From NCBI GenBank assembly GCA_951804985.1, contig OX638130.1, forward strand, positions 101,925,700 to 101,989,699: a DNA stretch of 64,000 bases, written 5' to 3'. Below are positions 1 through 11,130 of the stretch, piece after piece. The notes beneath the pieces are model-generated. The model was not told the DNA's origin, ran no database searches, and worked only from the letters and a program-made list of their open reading frames with translations. The stretch is from Dryomyza anilis (taxonomy: Eukaryota; Arthropoda; Insecta; Diptera; Dryomyzidae). The translations under genes were made by a program, and so were the position numbers. Each line of letters starts with the position of its first letter. Within the stretch, counting starts at the first letter, position 1.

Positions 1-56
1 AATGTGTATTTTTTGATATTTGCGTTTTTTTTTTACAATTTGGAAAATTATTTTTT

Positions 57-815
57 TCAAGTATACTGTGCCAAAATCGTGTGTGATTGGATATTTCTAG
101 CCACTCAAAACAAAACCAAAGGGCAAATTTGAAAAATTGAAAATCTTGTCATGCCAAAAGGGCGAATCTTTTGGTTTTTTTGCTATAACTCTTTATTGGT
201 AAAATATAAAATACAAGTGCAAAGTTATTAATTGTTTGTTTTGAAAGCACCTATCGATTGGCATCATTATTTTAAAATAAATTTTTGAATTTTTATGACT
301 TGCAAGAAACATTTTTGGAAAATATTTTTTTAATAATGATGCCAATCGATAGGTGCTTTCAAAACAAACAATTAATGCTTTTACATCACTATTTTAGCTT
401 GCACCAAAAAAGAGTTATAGCAAAAACACGAAAAGATTTGCCTTTTTGTCATGCAGATTTTAAAGTTTTTTCGTTTTTTTTGGTATAACTCTTTTTTGGT
501 GCAATATAAAATAGTGGTGTAGAAGCATTAATTGTTTGTTTTGAAAGCACCTATCGATTGGCATCATTATTAAAAAAAATAATTTGCCAAACATTTTTCG
601 TGCAAGTAATAAAAATTCAAAAATTTATTTTTAAATAATGATGCCAGTCGATAGGTGCTTTCAAAACAAGCAATTTACAACTTTACACCTGTTTTATATT
701 GAAATAAATATAATTCTAACTAAATTTTAAAGCAATTCAAACTTTATAATTTGATTTCCCAACATTTTTAAAAATGCACATTCGTCCCTGTGGCATGACT
801 CTGACGAAGGTCCTG
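57..815 (+). mobile_element. Palindrome-pair non-autonomous element, copy I
   Basis: Two long palindromes lie one after the other, centred near 300 and 600. Each arm carries GCTATAACTCTTTATTGGTGCAA-like sequence, GTAAAGGCATTAATTGTTTG, and AAAGCACCTATCGATTGGCA with TCATTATTTAAAATAA at the tip. The outer left sequence is AAGTATACTGTGC..AAATCGTGTG and the outer right is ACTTTATAATTTGATTTCCC then TTTAAAAATGCACATTC. Copies at 2.86-3.77 and 57.55-58.43 kb have the same order. There is no coding capacity. The left boundary may lie before the window. Confidence 0.75.
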
Positions 816-966
816 CATTTTTGTTTTTTGCTCAACACTAATAACTAAGCAGAAATACTAAATATTAAATCCTATATATATTGAAACAAAACATTGATGG
901 TTTCAAATGTACAATAAATGATTTTTTTTTTTTTATCCAGAAAAATGTGCCTTGCTTTATTTAAAG

Positions 967-1133
967 TGTGTGCGAATTCGACTAAATAGATGACAAAACT
1001 AAATTGAACGACTTTTCATTCGATCTTCATTCGGTATACGGTAATTAATTGTTAAAGTCCATAATCAATCGATTATCATATGTCTGTTTACTGTCATTTA
1101 GTTTAGTCGGCAATTTAGACAAATTCGCACACA
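967..1133. mobile_element. Short TIR element (MITE), about 167 bp
   Basis: The ends TGTGTGCGAATTCGACTAAAT and its reverse-complement partner (ATTTAGACAAATTCGCACACA) form an imperfect ~22-bp terminal inverted repeat, followed inward by ACTAAATAGATGAC against GTCATTTAGTTTAGT. There is no clear target duplication and no coding capacity. Confidence 0.6.
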
Positions 1134-2854
1134 TCCATAGTAGCTACGAAAATAACAGTAGTAAATCAAAAATATATTTAAGGTACAAATTTATTTGAAT
1201 ATTTTGTTGTTTTTGTTTTTTTTTCTCACTTTTAAGATGAATTTTGAAATTTTTATAAATTATTGTTAATATGAGATAAACTACACATTCAATTTATCTT
1301 TATTTTTATAATTTGGTCCTTGAAAAAAAAAAGTTACAGGATTTATACCTGCTCCATTTCTATCCGCCTCTTAACCCATTACCCTAGCTGACGTTAATCA
1401 AATACCAGCGGAAATCATAACTCAAATTCGTTTGAATGAACGAACAAAAAAAAATCTGCCTTAATACACATAATATTTTATGAGTTTAAAGCCGCGCATC
1501 AACACGTACTCAGAGCCAAATTGAAAAAGGAAAACTCATAAAACATTTTGATAAAATCTCAAAATTGTTTCTTCCCAAACTTACAATTTTTTTTGTTGGT
1601 CACAAACCGTTCACATTCGGTTTTAATTGTAGCAGTTGTAACATCGAAAGACATCATGGAAATGTCACCCAAAATGGCGGCCGCGGCTGTTTTGGAGAGC
1701 GCCATCCGTATTATGCATTATGTGACATTTTATCACATCTGCAAAGGGCATCACGTGCAACGTACAATAAAAGCGAAACATATTAAATATAAAATGCAGC
1801 GACAAAGACATTAGAGTCAAACAATAACTAAAAAATAAAACAAAAAGAAAAAAACGAAAAACAAAAAATCATATTTAAAAGTCGAAATAAAAATATTGTG
1901 TAGGTACGTGTGCCACCTAACAGCGGCTCGCGAGCATGAGTTTTTGTTTTTTTTTTTTTTTTTAGTTTCTCTGTTGCCGAGCGAGCGCAACGATCCGAAA
2001 AATGCGCCACCATCGTTGAATTCCGTCTAAGACGCAGCATTTAAGACAATGAGAAACCAACCAACCAACCAATGATTTTTCTCAATGGTCAACAAACGCA
2101 TGACGATCATGAGGCTTTGAGATCAGATCAGCCATTGTGATTATGATCTTTACTGTGGTTGCATCACTTGCATATTAAACTGTTTTCCAACTACTTCATT
2201 GAAGTCATTCCTTCTTTTTACACTGCGGTCATAGGAGCAGCAACAACTCTACGACGATCACGTACAATTTGAGAAATAATGTCGATGGAGACCGAGGATA
2301 ACAAATAAGAACAAGCTAAAGAACAATAGCTGTATGTCGAACAATGCGACAAAACAAAAAAAAAAGACTAAAGGATGCCACGCCAGACAAGTGTTGATCA
2401 TCGTTTGGAGATAAAATTTAATCACAAATGATATTAAAAGACGTGTCTCATAGAAAGTAGCAATAAAAATTTATATGGACCTCATAAAATTGTTTAACAA
2501 TTACATAACATTCGAATGAGCGAGCGCACAGAAGGCGAGCAGTGGACACAGACAGTAGGAATGAAGGAAGCGCTGCTAATGAAGTAACCATTCGGAGGAC
2601 CTCTTTGTTGAGATTGAGATTATTTCATGTTTTATTTTTAATATCAATTGTAAAAGATTTAAGCAAATGTTTTTACTTTTTATTAGAAAGTGTGTATTTT
2701 TCTAATAAAAATATTCTCATGACTCTAAATTAAATTATTGATAAAACTGATAGCGGAGTAATATGTGAAGATATATGTGATAGCATAACCCTGTTATATA
2801 CTAACCCTTTAGGATAGACATTCTCAGGTTTTGATTATTTTGTGCTTGCAACTG
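1134..2854. other. No gene recognised; mixed unique DNA between inverted elements
   Basis: A+T-rich DNA with a slightly GC-richer middle (1640-2300) containing AAAATGGCGGCCGCGGCTGT, GCGGCTCGCGAGCATGAG and ACCAACCAACCAACCAATG. Frames up to 88 codons lack domains. Confidence 0.5.
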
Positions 2855-3770
2855 GTTGGATTATAATAACCAAAGGGATGAATGTTCATTTTTAAAAATA
2901 TTAGGAAATCAAATTTAAAAGTTTGAAGTGCTTTAAAAATTAGGCAAAATTATATATTTGTTTAATTTTTTTTGTTATTTTGGTTTATTCATCAATTATG
3001 ATTACGTATATAAAATATCTTTTAATTTGGACAACTTACTGAATTATAAATACAGATTTTGTGTGGTTTTTTTGCTATAACTCTTTATTTGCGCAAGAAA
3101 AAATAGTGATGTAAAGGCATTAATTGTTTGTTTTCAAAGCACCTATTGATTGGCATCATTATTTAAAATAATAATATATGCCAAACATTTTTCTTGCAAA
3201 TGATAAAAATTCAAAAAATCAATTTAAATTAATGATGTCAGTCGATAGGTACTTTAAAAACAAACAATTAAAGCCTTTACACTAATATTTTATCTAGTAC
3301 CAAAGAGTTACATCAAAAAAAAACTAAGAAATTTGAAAAATTGATATTCTAGTCATGCCAAAAGGGCGAATCTTTTCGTTTTTTTGCTATAACTCTTTCT
3401 GGGTGTAAGAAAAAATAGTAGTGTAAAGGCATTAATTGTTTGCTTTCAAAGCATCTATCGATTGGCTTTATTACCTAAAAATAATTTGGCAAACATTTTT
3501 CTTGCAACTAATAAAACTTCAAAAATTTATTTTAAAATAATGATGCCAATCGATAGGTACTTTAAAAACAAACAATTTATAACTTCACACCACTATTTTA
3601 TATTATACCAATAAAAAGTTATGTAAAAAAAAACGAAAAGATTCGCCCTTTTGGGATGACAACATTTTCAATTTTTCGAATTCGAACTTTTGGTTTTGTT
3701 TTTTGTGGTTATAAATATTAAATCACACATCATTTTGGCACAGAAAAACTACATTCAAAAATGTAAAAAA
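2855..3770 (-). mobile_element. Palindrome-pair non-autonomous element, copy II, inverted
   Basis: Reverse-complement copy of the 57-815 element: GAATGTTCATTTTTAAAAATATTAGG at the left, palindromes centred near 3190 and 3500, and AATCACACATCATTTTGGCAC at the right. It keeps the segment about TATATAAAATAT and AACTTACTGAATTATAA that copy I lacks, so copy I has an internal deletion. Confidence 0.75.
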
Positions 3771-4405
3771 GCTTAAATGTCTAAAATTACGCGAATCGAA
3801 ATTGATATTACTATTATTCTAATAAATGGTTCTTTGGTGTGTGATTTTCACCTTTTAATTTTGAACTTTCGCATTAAAACACACAAAGTAACAACTCCCC
3901 AACATTTCCGATGGCGTTAGATTGTGTGATTTTGCTTTGTGTCGCTTTGTCCTTCGAATAGAATTCAGTTTCGTATAGCATTGACTTTCGAATCGCGATA
4001 CCCAGTAACCCCTCTGCCCCTAGTATTAAATTCCCGATTTCGAAAAGCACGGACAGATCTTTTAGGAGAGATAACTAGTCGTTATACGAATTTCTACTAG
4101 GGTTATGAGTTATATGCTAAGGCATGGAAGATCAAATAATAACTTACTTCATTAAGTGGCCTTTAAGTCTTCTTTGCCGCAGATAAATAGTTTCCCGAGT
4201 CACTTCGGAGGACGGGCATGTTGAAAGACATTTGTTGCGTTGATTTTTTTTCCGATGATAGAGAGCAGTTCCTCCAACCCTGATTAACATATCTATTGGA
4301 ACAGGTTCCTAAAATATAAACAGTTTTTCAAATTAGCGCTAAATCTCAGCAGACAATGATGAAATTTCCAAAATCTGACGTTTTGATTCCCGAAATTTTG
4401 ATATG
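3771..4405. other. No gene recognised
   Basis: Unique A+T-rich DNA between a palindrome-pair element and a SINE. No repeat match elsewhere in the window was seen. Confidence 0.5.
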
Positions 4406-4412
4406 ACATATA

Positions 4413-4727
4413 ATAAAATAATAATAATAGTTTGGCGCTACAGTCCATTAAGAGCTTAGGCCGAGCTCTCTCGACATTTTGAGCTATGTGTATTATATTT
4501 GTACTCGAAGTGGTGGGACCTACACTTTTATGCTGAATCCAAACGGCGGGTGAGAGCTTTTTTATTGGCATTTCATTGGCGTTTTATTCTCGTACGTTTG
4601 CCATTTACTGCCGAGAGCTAGCACGGTATAAAAAAATGTCTCTATGAAAAGATGTCGTTAGCCCCAGTCCTGAACTTGGGTCCTTTCGGTTCACAGTCCA
4701 ACGCACTAACCTTCAGCTGCCGACGCT
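4413..4727 (-). mobile_element. tRNA-derived SINE, older copy
   Basis: Same SINE family on the minus strand: an AATAATAATAG tail, TTTGGCGCTACAGTCC, and the head reversed as GTCCTTTCGGTTCACAGTCC then ACGCACTAACC. It is more diverged than the two 27-28 kb copies. ACATATA at 4406-4412 and 4728-4734 may be the target duplication. Confidence 0.8.
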
Positions 4728-4789
4728 ACATATAGCTCGACCTATATTCTTCAGAGCTGCAGTACAAAACCATCAATTAGGAAGGCACT

Positions 4790-5850
4790 CTTTTTTTAAC
4801 TGCCCACTGAACTCGTAGTTTATATTGGCAAGAGTTACTCCGAAGATAAGACGAAGTTAAACGAAATACTTCATAACATAGCTTCATAGATTTCTTTCCA
4901 AAAGGGAGTCACTCTTTTTTTGAACGTTTTCACATTTGACGCAACTTCTGAAGACTGAATGATGCTCTGAAAGTTCTTGTATTCCTTCCAATCATATTGA
5001 TATTGTCGATAAATACTAACAGCATGACACTTCCAGCTTGTACTATTTTCTCATTAAAATATTAATAAATTCGTACGATAAGAAATGATCTTGTTTAAAA
5101 CATCTCAGAATTGAATGCGTAGAAAAAGTTGTCTATTCTCACGGAGTTCTGTTTTTCTGAGTCAGCCTGTAATGTCGGAAAAATGTCACAGGTACACCGA
5201 TATCAGACAGGTAAACTATTGAAAACGAAGACGGATTTATAGTCAAATAGGTGTCTTTCTGTGATTCGTCACAATTTGATCCACGGTCTGAAGAAGGGAA
5301 TCAATGGCTTTAGTATTTTTATAATATGATCGATTGAAACTTATATTCGATATTCCCATGGAAATTGGCGCATAATGTAGGATTCTTCTCTTTGTGGGAT
5401 TCTCCTACTTCTCGAGAGGGATCCCACACTAAAGTAACTAAAGCTCTTCGTCTTGATTTTAAACAAATCAGCAGAAAGGCCAGAAGTTTCTGCGGCTGTT
5501 ATTATTTAAAACGGTCGGATGGCAGACGATTTCATGAAGTACTGAGATGAAATTGCTGTTAGACTTACTATGTCTGATGAAGGAAATCAGCCTCTTGACA
5601 ATGGTCTTTAGTATTTTTTGTATAACGCTCGACAGAAACTTATATACGATATTCCCATGGTAATTGGTGCATAATGTGGAATCTATCTCTTTGTGGGATT
5701 CTCCAACTTCTCGAGAGGGATCCCAAACTAAAGCAAACTAAAGCTTTTTGACTTGATTTTAAACCAATCAGCAGAAAGGCCAACAGCTCCTGCAACTGTT
5801 CTGAACTCAATACGGTGGGATAGCAGACTGAGATAAAATAGCTGTTGTTA
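4790..5850 (-). mobile_element. Highly decayed RTE-like LINE with a 299-bp tandem duplication
   Basis: From about 4920 to 5400 the sequence follows, base by base with many changes, the 38.57-39.14 kb part of the intact LINE. Shared blocks include GATATTGTCG...AGCATGACACTT, TACTATTTTCTC.AT.AA, CAGGTA.ACCGA, GGC..TTTATAGTC.A.TAGGTG and CGATATT..CC. These encode the YADD and upstream region on the minus strand. Stops break every frame. A segment of about 280 bp is then repeated with an offset of 299 bp (5281-5550 and about 5575-5850, with CTTCTCGAGAGGGATCCCA in both), so the relic was locally duplicated after it died. Confidence 0.7.
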
Positions 5851-6009
5851 AAATTGCTGTCATCAGCACCGGAAGTTTAGAGAATCGACAGTTTAGAGAA
5901 TCGTTTCCTCCAGTTTGTTATGCAACCATTAAGCCTTGATGTGAGTTGTTGCCAACTTTCCGTCCACGGGAGCCACGTCTAAATAGAGCCACGGTGACTA
6001 AAGCTGGAG

Positions 6010-6100
6010 TTATAATAGACGTACGTTTTCAAATGTCACTGGACCGGAACGGAACGTAACATTGCAATTCATATATTTACTTCCCGGTTACGTCTATTAT
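6010..6100. repeat. Short inverted-repeat unit with TATAATAGACGTA ends
   Basis: TATAATAGACGTA near 6012 and TACGTCTATTATA near 6085 face each other across about 65 bp. It could be a small MITE or a chance palindrome; no target duplication was found. Confidence 0.35.
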
Positions 6101-6599
6101 ATGCTTAACTCTCCGTATTCGATTTCTTTCCTATTATCCACATGGCAGCTGTATAAGTTTTTAAGGTAGAGCAACTCTGTCTCCATTCGTACTTGAATAT
6201 GGGTTCTATATCGGATGTAAATGTATTTTATAACGTGATAGAGAAACCTTCCCAATAAAAAGTCCAGACTTTTCTGGTGCATATCCGTAAATCGATACAT
6301 ATTTAGTAAAACCAGTGATATAGATGAATTATAACTTATTATTTATAATCATTAATTTATTTTTATAAAAACCACATTTAATTGATAATTCGTCTTCAGA
6401 CTACATGTACCACAAAACTTATACGATTTCTCCAATTTTGTAAAAGTTTTTAGTTTTGACTCTATAGTTCATATCAAGATTTGTATTGATCTTAGGCCAT
6501 GCAGTATATATGCATATATCTCCATATGTTTGTGCTACACTTGCCAAAGCAACGCATTGTTCGACATTCTTGCACATGGATGTGAACTTTGACAAGTTT

Positions 6600-7900
6600 G
6601 CCGTGCAGACCACCTGCAACTATTGGCTCCCCACACCCGCATGTGACGCCCCCACATAGAGACCAATACTATTCCGAGATTGAACACTACAAAATAGATC
6701 ACAAAAAAAAAAACCTAATAGTAAAAACAACAGAAAATTATTATAATTTAGGCCTGTCTTACCGTGGGTATGGAATTCCTTATGCAATTTCAGAGCGTGT
6801 GTACGACAGACGGGTCCCAGGCCTGTTGACACACTACGGCCGGCAAGCTATTACCGTCGCATTAACCCAACAAAAATTCACTGTTGTGTTAACACATTAG
6901 CGATGAACTGCAACAAAAATTTCCATAAAACACTGAAGTCAATCAGCCGGCAAACGAACATTTAGCCAAATAGAGCGACGATCTGGTTGTATGATGATGG
7001 TCATGATGACGATGAGTTGCAGGGTAGGGTATAATAGTGGAGGGAGTGAGCGAGTGAGCATGAAATGTAACAGGAAGAAAATATTGGTCTTTGTCATTAA
7101 GCAAGGCAACAAGAAACAAGTGAAGTACCAGGGCAGACGGAGAAAAAAGACGCGACGAAGCAGCAATATTTGACAGCGTATATGAAGCGTCCATCCGGTA
7201 CCATTGACCAACAACAACAAAAACATGTGTGCGGACTTAGAGACTTTGAAAGTTTTGAAAACATGGTAAAAGGGTACATGTTAAAAATGTTTAAACAAAA
7301 ACAAAAGATAAAACTATGTAATGTTTAAAACATGCACTCTGCAGCAACAACAACAACAACAATAACAGTAACAACAGCAAGAACAACAAAAAAAAAATAC
7401 ATATGACAACAAAAGTTCACAAAGTTTTTACCTATCTACATCAAAATATTATTAAAATAAAAGCGTGTGAGAAAGAACGCAATCGCGCAGTTAACGCATT
7501 AAAGCACCGCACATGATGGTTCCGGTGGTAATGGCCGCAGTGCGAGATCGTTGCTGATCGCTCACTCAGCGAACGACACAAGCGCCACAACAACAACAAC
7601 AACATACACACTCACCACAATAATGAGTCAAACAAAAAAAAAAGAAAAGAAACCCACAAATTACTGTGGACGGTACAAACGACCAAACGTAACGTTCGAC
7701 CAAAAACGACAAAGTAACTTTAAACTGTTCCATTATTTTCCCAGAAATATGCCAGTGTTTCTCGCGATTTTGTGTTGAATTCAATGAATTCATGTTGACT
7801 GACTGGCCGATCGATCGATCGGTCGGTTGGCGGTATTACGAAGTATCGATGATGTACGCACAGACTTTTTACACACACTCACACATACCATATGGTTGTC
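6600..7900. promoter_or_regulatory. GC-richer unique island with CAA runs
   Basis: Unique DNA with CACACTACGGCCGGCAAGC, GGCCGCAGTGCGAGATCG and GACTGGCCGATCGATCGATC, plus GTTAACGCATTAAAGC. Frames up to 103 codons overlap on both strands with low-complexity content. I see no gene. Confidence 0.22.
7340..7395. repeat. CAA/CAG microsatellite
   Basis: GCAGCAACAACAACAACAAC followed by interrupted AACAGTAACAACAGCAAGAA. A second short CAA run is at 7589-7604. They lie in a GC-richer island. Confidence 0.85.
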
Positions 7901-8439
7901 CAGACTTCCCTATAAATTAACCTTGTTGTCATCCTGACCAAAAGGTGACTCAAGACTTTAACATAGCAATTATATCACAACTACTTGTATAAGAGGATGA
8001 AACTATCCTTAGTGTTCAATATATATTATAAATAAAATAGCGTACATTTTTCCAGCATAAATCATCAATGTTGTCGGCAGGAATTTTTTTGCTTTCAGGC
8101 GATTTTTACTTGTCCATGGTCATGGCCACATAATTTTTAGTATGTTAAAGAGCCTATGATTGAACGCAAAAGATGTTGAAGATGACTTAAAAGTTAAAAT
8201 TTCCGCAGTCCCTTCGTTTTCCATTGTCTTTTGAATATCATTACTTAGTTTGTTTGCTTCTTAAAATAGTTTTCTTTATGTTTAACCCTTTAAATGACCC
8301 TTGGTACGAGGCATCACTGTTATCAATCGTATTCATAACTGTTAGCAATCTTCTGATAAATGGAGAAGTGACCTAGTGAATTTGAAAATTTTGTTCGTAA
8401 ATACTCATTCCCTAGGACTCATTCGATTGTCCCTTAAAT

Positions 8440-10180
8440 TGTGAAAGAATACAATGAATATTATATGACAAGATCATCGCGAATTTCAACAATCTCGAAT
8501 ATTGGAAAGGTTGAAAGAACAGAAAACTTTACTGCGATTTATATGGACTCTTGGCGCGTACTATATATACTGGTAATATGGAGGAGAGGTCATGCTTAAT
8601 ATGAAGAAGTGACCTCGTATATCCTCATTCCATACGACTTCTTCATTTGTTGTTAATTCTGAAAATTATATGGCACAATCACCTCGAATTCCGACAGTCT
8701 CGAATATTGGAACGATTTCTTGAACAGAAACCTGTAATGCGTTTTATCTTAAGTCTTGGCGCCTTTAATCTATATACGGAGGAGTGGTCTTGTATATCGA
8801 CATTTCATACGACTTCTTCACTTGCCCTGTTAATTCTGAAATTTATATGGCACAATCATCTCGAATTCCGACAGTCTCCAAAAAATGGTACGATTGCTAG
8901 AGCAGAACCGTGTACTGCGTTTTATCTTAAGTCTGGAAATATGAAGGAGTGCCATATGTGCAAATATGGAGGTGTGGTCTTGTATATCCTCATTTCATAG
9001 GACTCTTTCATTTGTACTGTTAATACTGAAAATTATATGGCAATATCATCTCGAATTTCGACATTCTGGATTATTGGAACGATTGCTAGAACAGAACAAT
9101 GTACTGCGTTTTATCTTAAGTCCTGGCGGCTATAATATATTCTGGAAATATGCAGGAGAAGCCTAGTGAGATACGGAGGATTGGTCTTGTATATCCTCAT
9201 TCCAAAGTACTCATTCATGTGTGCTGTTAATTTATAAAATTGTATGGCTCAATCATCTCGAATTTCGACAGTCTCGATTATTGGAAATATTGCTAGAACA
9301 GAACCATGTACTGCGTTTTATCTTAAGTCTTGGCACCTATAACATATTCTGGAAATATGAAGGAGTACCCCTGTGAAATAAATTATTGAAATATGGAGTA
9401 ATATTATGGAAATATGGAGGAGTGCCCTAGTGAGATACGGAGAAGTGGTCTTGTAAATCCTCATTTTATACGACATCTTCATTTGTCCCGTTAATTCTGA
9501 AAATAATATGGCACAATCATCTAGAATTTCTACAGTCTTCAAAAAATGGAACGATTGCTAGAACAGAACCGTGTACTGCGTTTTATCTTAAGTCTGGAAA
9601 TATGAAGGAGTACCCTAGGGAACTATGAAGGAGTGGTCTTGGATATCCTCAATCCATAGGACTCTTTCATTTATCCTGTTAATTCTGAAAATTATATGGC
9701 AATATCATCTCGAATTCCGACAATCTCGAATATTGAAACGATTGCTAGAACAGAACCCAGTACTTCGTTTTACCTTATGTCGTGGCGCCTATAATATATT
9801 CTGGAAATATGCAGGAGTGACCTAGTGAAGTGGTCTTGTATATCCTGATTCCATCTGACTCTTTCATTTGTCCTCTTAATTCTGAATTCCGACAGTCTCG
9901 AATATTGGTACGATTGCTAGTAAGAAACCTGTACTACGTTTTATTTTAAGTCTTGGCACTATAACATATTCTGAAAATATGGAGGAGTACCCTAATGAAA
10001 TATGGAGTAATATTATGGAAATATAGAGGAGTGCCCTAGTGAAATATGGAGTAGTGGGTCTTGTATATCTTCATTCCAAATGACAGTTTCGAATATTGGA
10101 ACAATTGCTAAACAGAAACATATACAGCGCTTTATCTTTAGTCTTGGCGCGTATAATATATTCGGGAAATATAGTCTCGT
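8440..10180. repeat. Satellite-like tandem array, about nine units of ~175-265 bp
   Basis: The landmark TCTCGAATATTGGAACGATT or a close variant occurs near 8491, 8698, 8875, 9064, 9270, 9534, 9720, 9893 and 10086. It is followed each time by GCTAGAACAGAACC, TACTGCGTTTTATCTTAAGT, ATATTCTGGAAATATG.AGGA, GTGGTCTTGTATATCCTCAT and CTGTTAATTCTGAAAATTAT. Unit length varies through insertion or loss of the ATGGAGGAGT segment. Open frames inside are periodic artefacts. Confidence 0.88.
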
Positions 10181-10189
10181 CTCACAAAA

Positions 10190-11130
10190 CCACATATATA
10201 TTAGATACATTCATTTTATATAAACAGTATTTTCCTTCTGAACATTGTTGAACATAAATTATAATATAGCTCACTTTTCTACTTTTTATTGTCGCCCAAG
10301 GACCAATAGTGCACCTTGCCCATTTTATACTATATGCACGCTATATATTTCCCAATAGCCATATGACAGAGTTATGAATGACTTTGGGCACAGTTGCTTA
10401 GCTAACTGAAATGTGGACAACACAGTCTGTGTTCGCTTGGACGGATGTACTCAATGAATCTTTGCCTACAACATACTTCATCATAAATATATCTGTATAT
10501 ATGCGAAACATGCATAGAAACTACCTCGGACAGGGATAACAATTAAGTTGGGGTTACCATGAGCAATGAGAACAAAAATGTGGTATGAAAAATGTTCGAA
10601 AAAAAGATGACAACCTGTAGTAAAGTAATGCTGTTGTTGAGAGTGTTGAAAAGTAAAGAAGCTTTAACGAATTACCGCCCAGACGTACCACCATATGACC
10701 ATCACTAGAACTGCTGACAATAACTAACACTGATCACTCAAATGCGTTTGTGACTAGGAAAATCTGAAGTTAGTTTTTATATTCGAGATTTATATTTTGG
10801 ATTTTATATTGGAAGAATAGATTTGGTAAAATCGAGTAAGAATCACAACAAGACTTTGAGTAAAAATACAAACAATATAAAATAAGAAAGGAGCCCAGAA
10901 TTTTAATCAAGCACACTTTAGCCCTATGCGCCATTTCCCGCTACAAATTTAAAGAACTGAAGATGAAGACAATTTAGCTTCTCAAATTTAGAATAAGTTT
11001 GAAGATCAACTTTAAAGCTCATTACAGAAAATTTCGAAATCTATTGCAATTTTTCCATAAATTATGAAATATTTGGTATGCATTTTTCTCAAGGTGTAGT
11101 CCATATGTGTATCTGCTTTATGGTCAACTC
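10190..11130. other. No gene recognised
   Basis: Unique A+T-rich DNA between the 8.4-10.2 kb satellite and the 11-kb island. Similar featureless stretches, where I also see nothing, are 7900-8440, 14060-14400, 15470-15860, 17300-17700 and 19255-20280. Confidence 0.5.

Noticed and set aside
7800..7830. GATCGATCGATCGGTCGGTTGG as a regulatory array
   Set aside because: Short CGAT/CGGT runs are common in fly DNA and occur in several islands here; nothing ties this one to a function.
8647..9166. Open frames with repeated ILxLILKIIWHNHLEFRQS-like peptides
   Set aside because: These are periodic frames of the 8.4-10.2 kb satellite, broken in most units.
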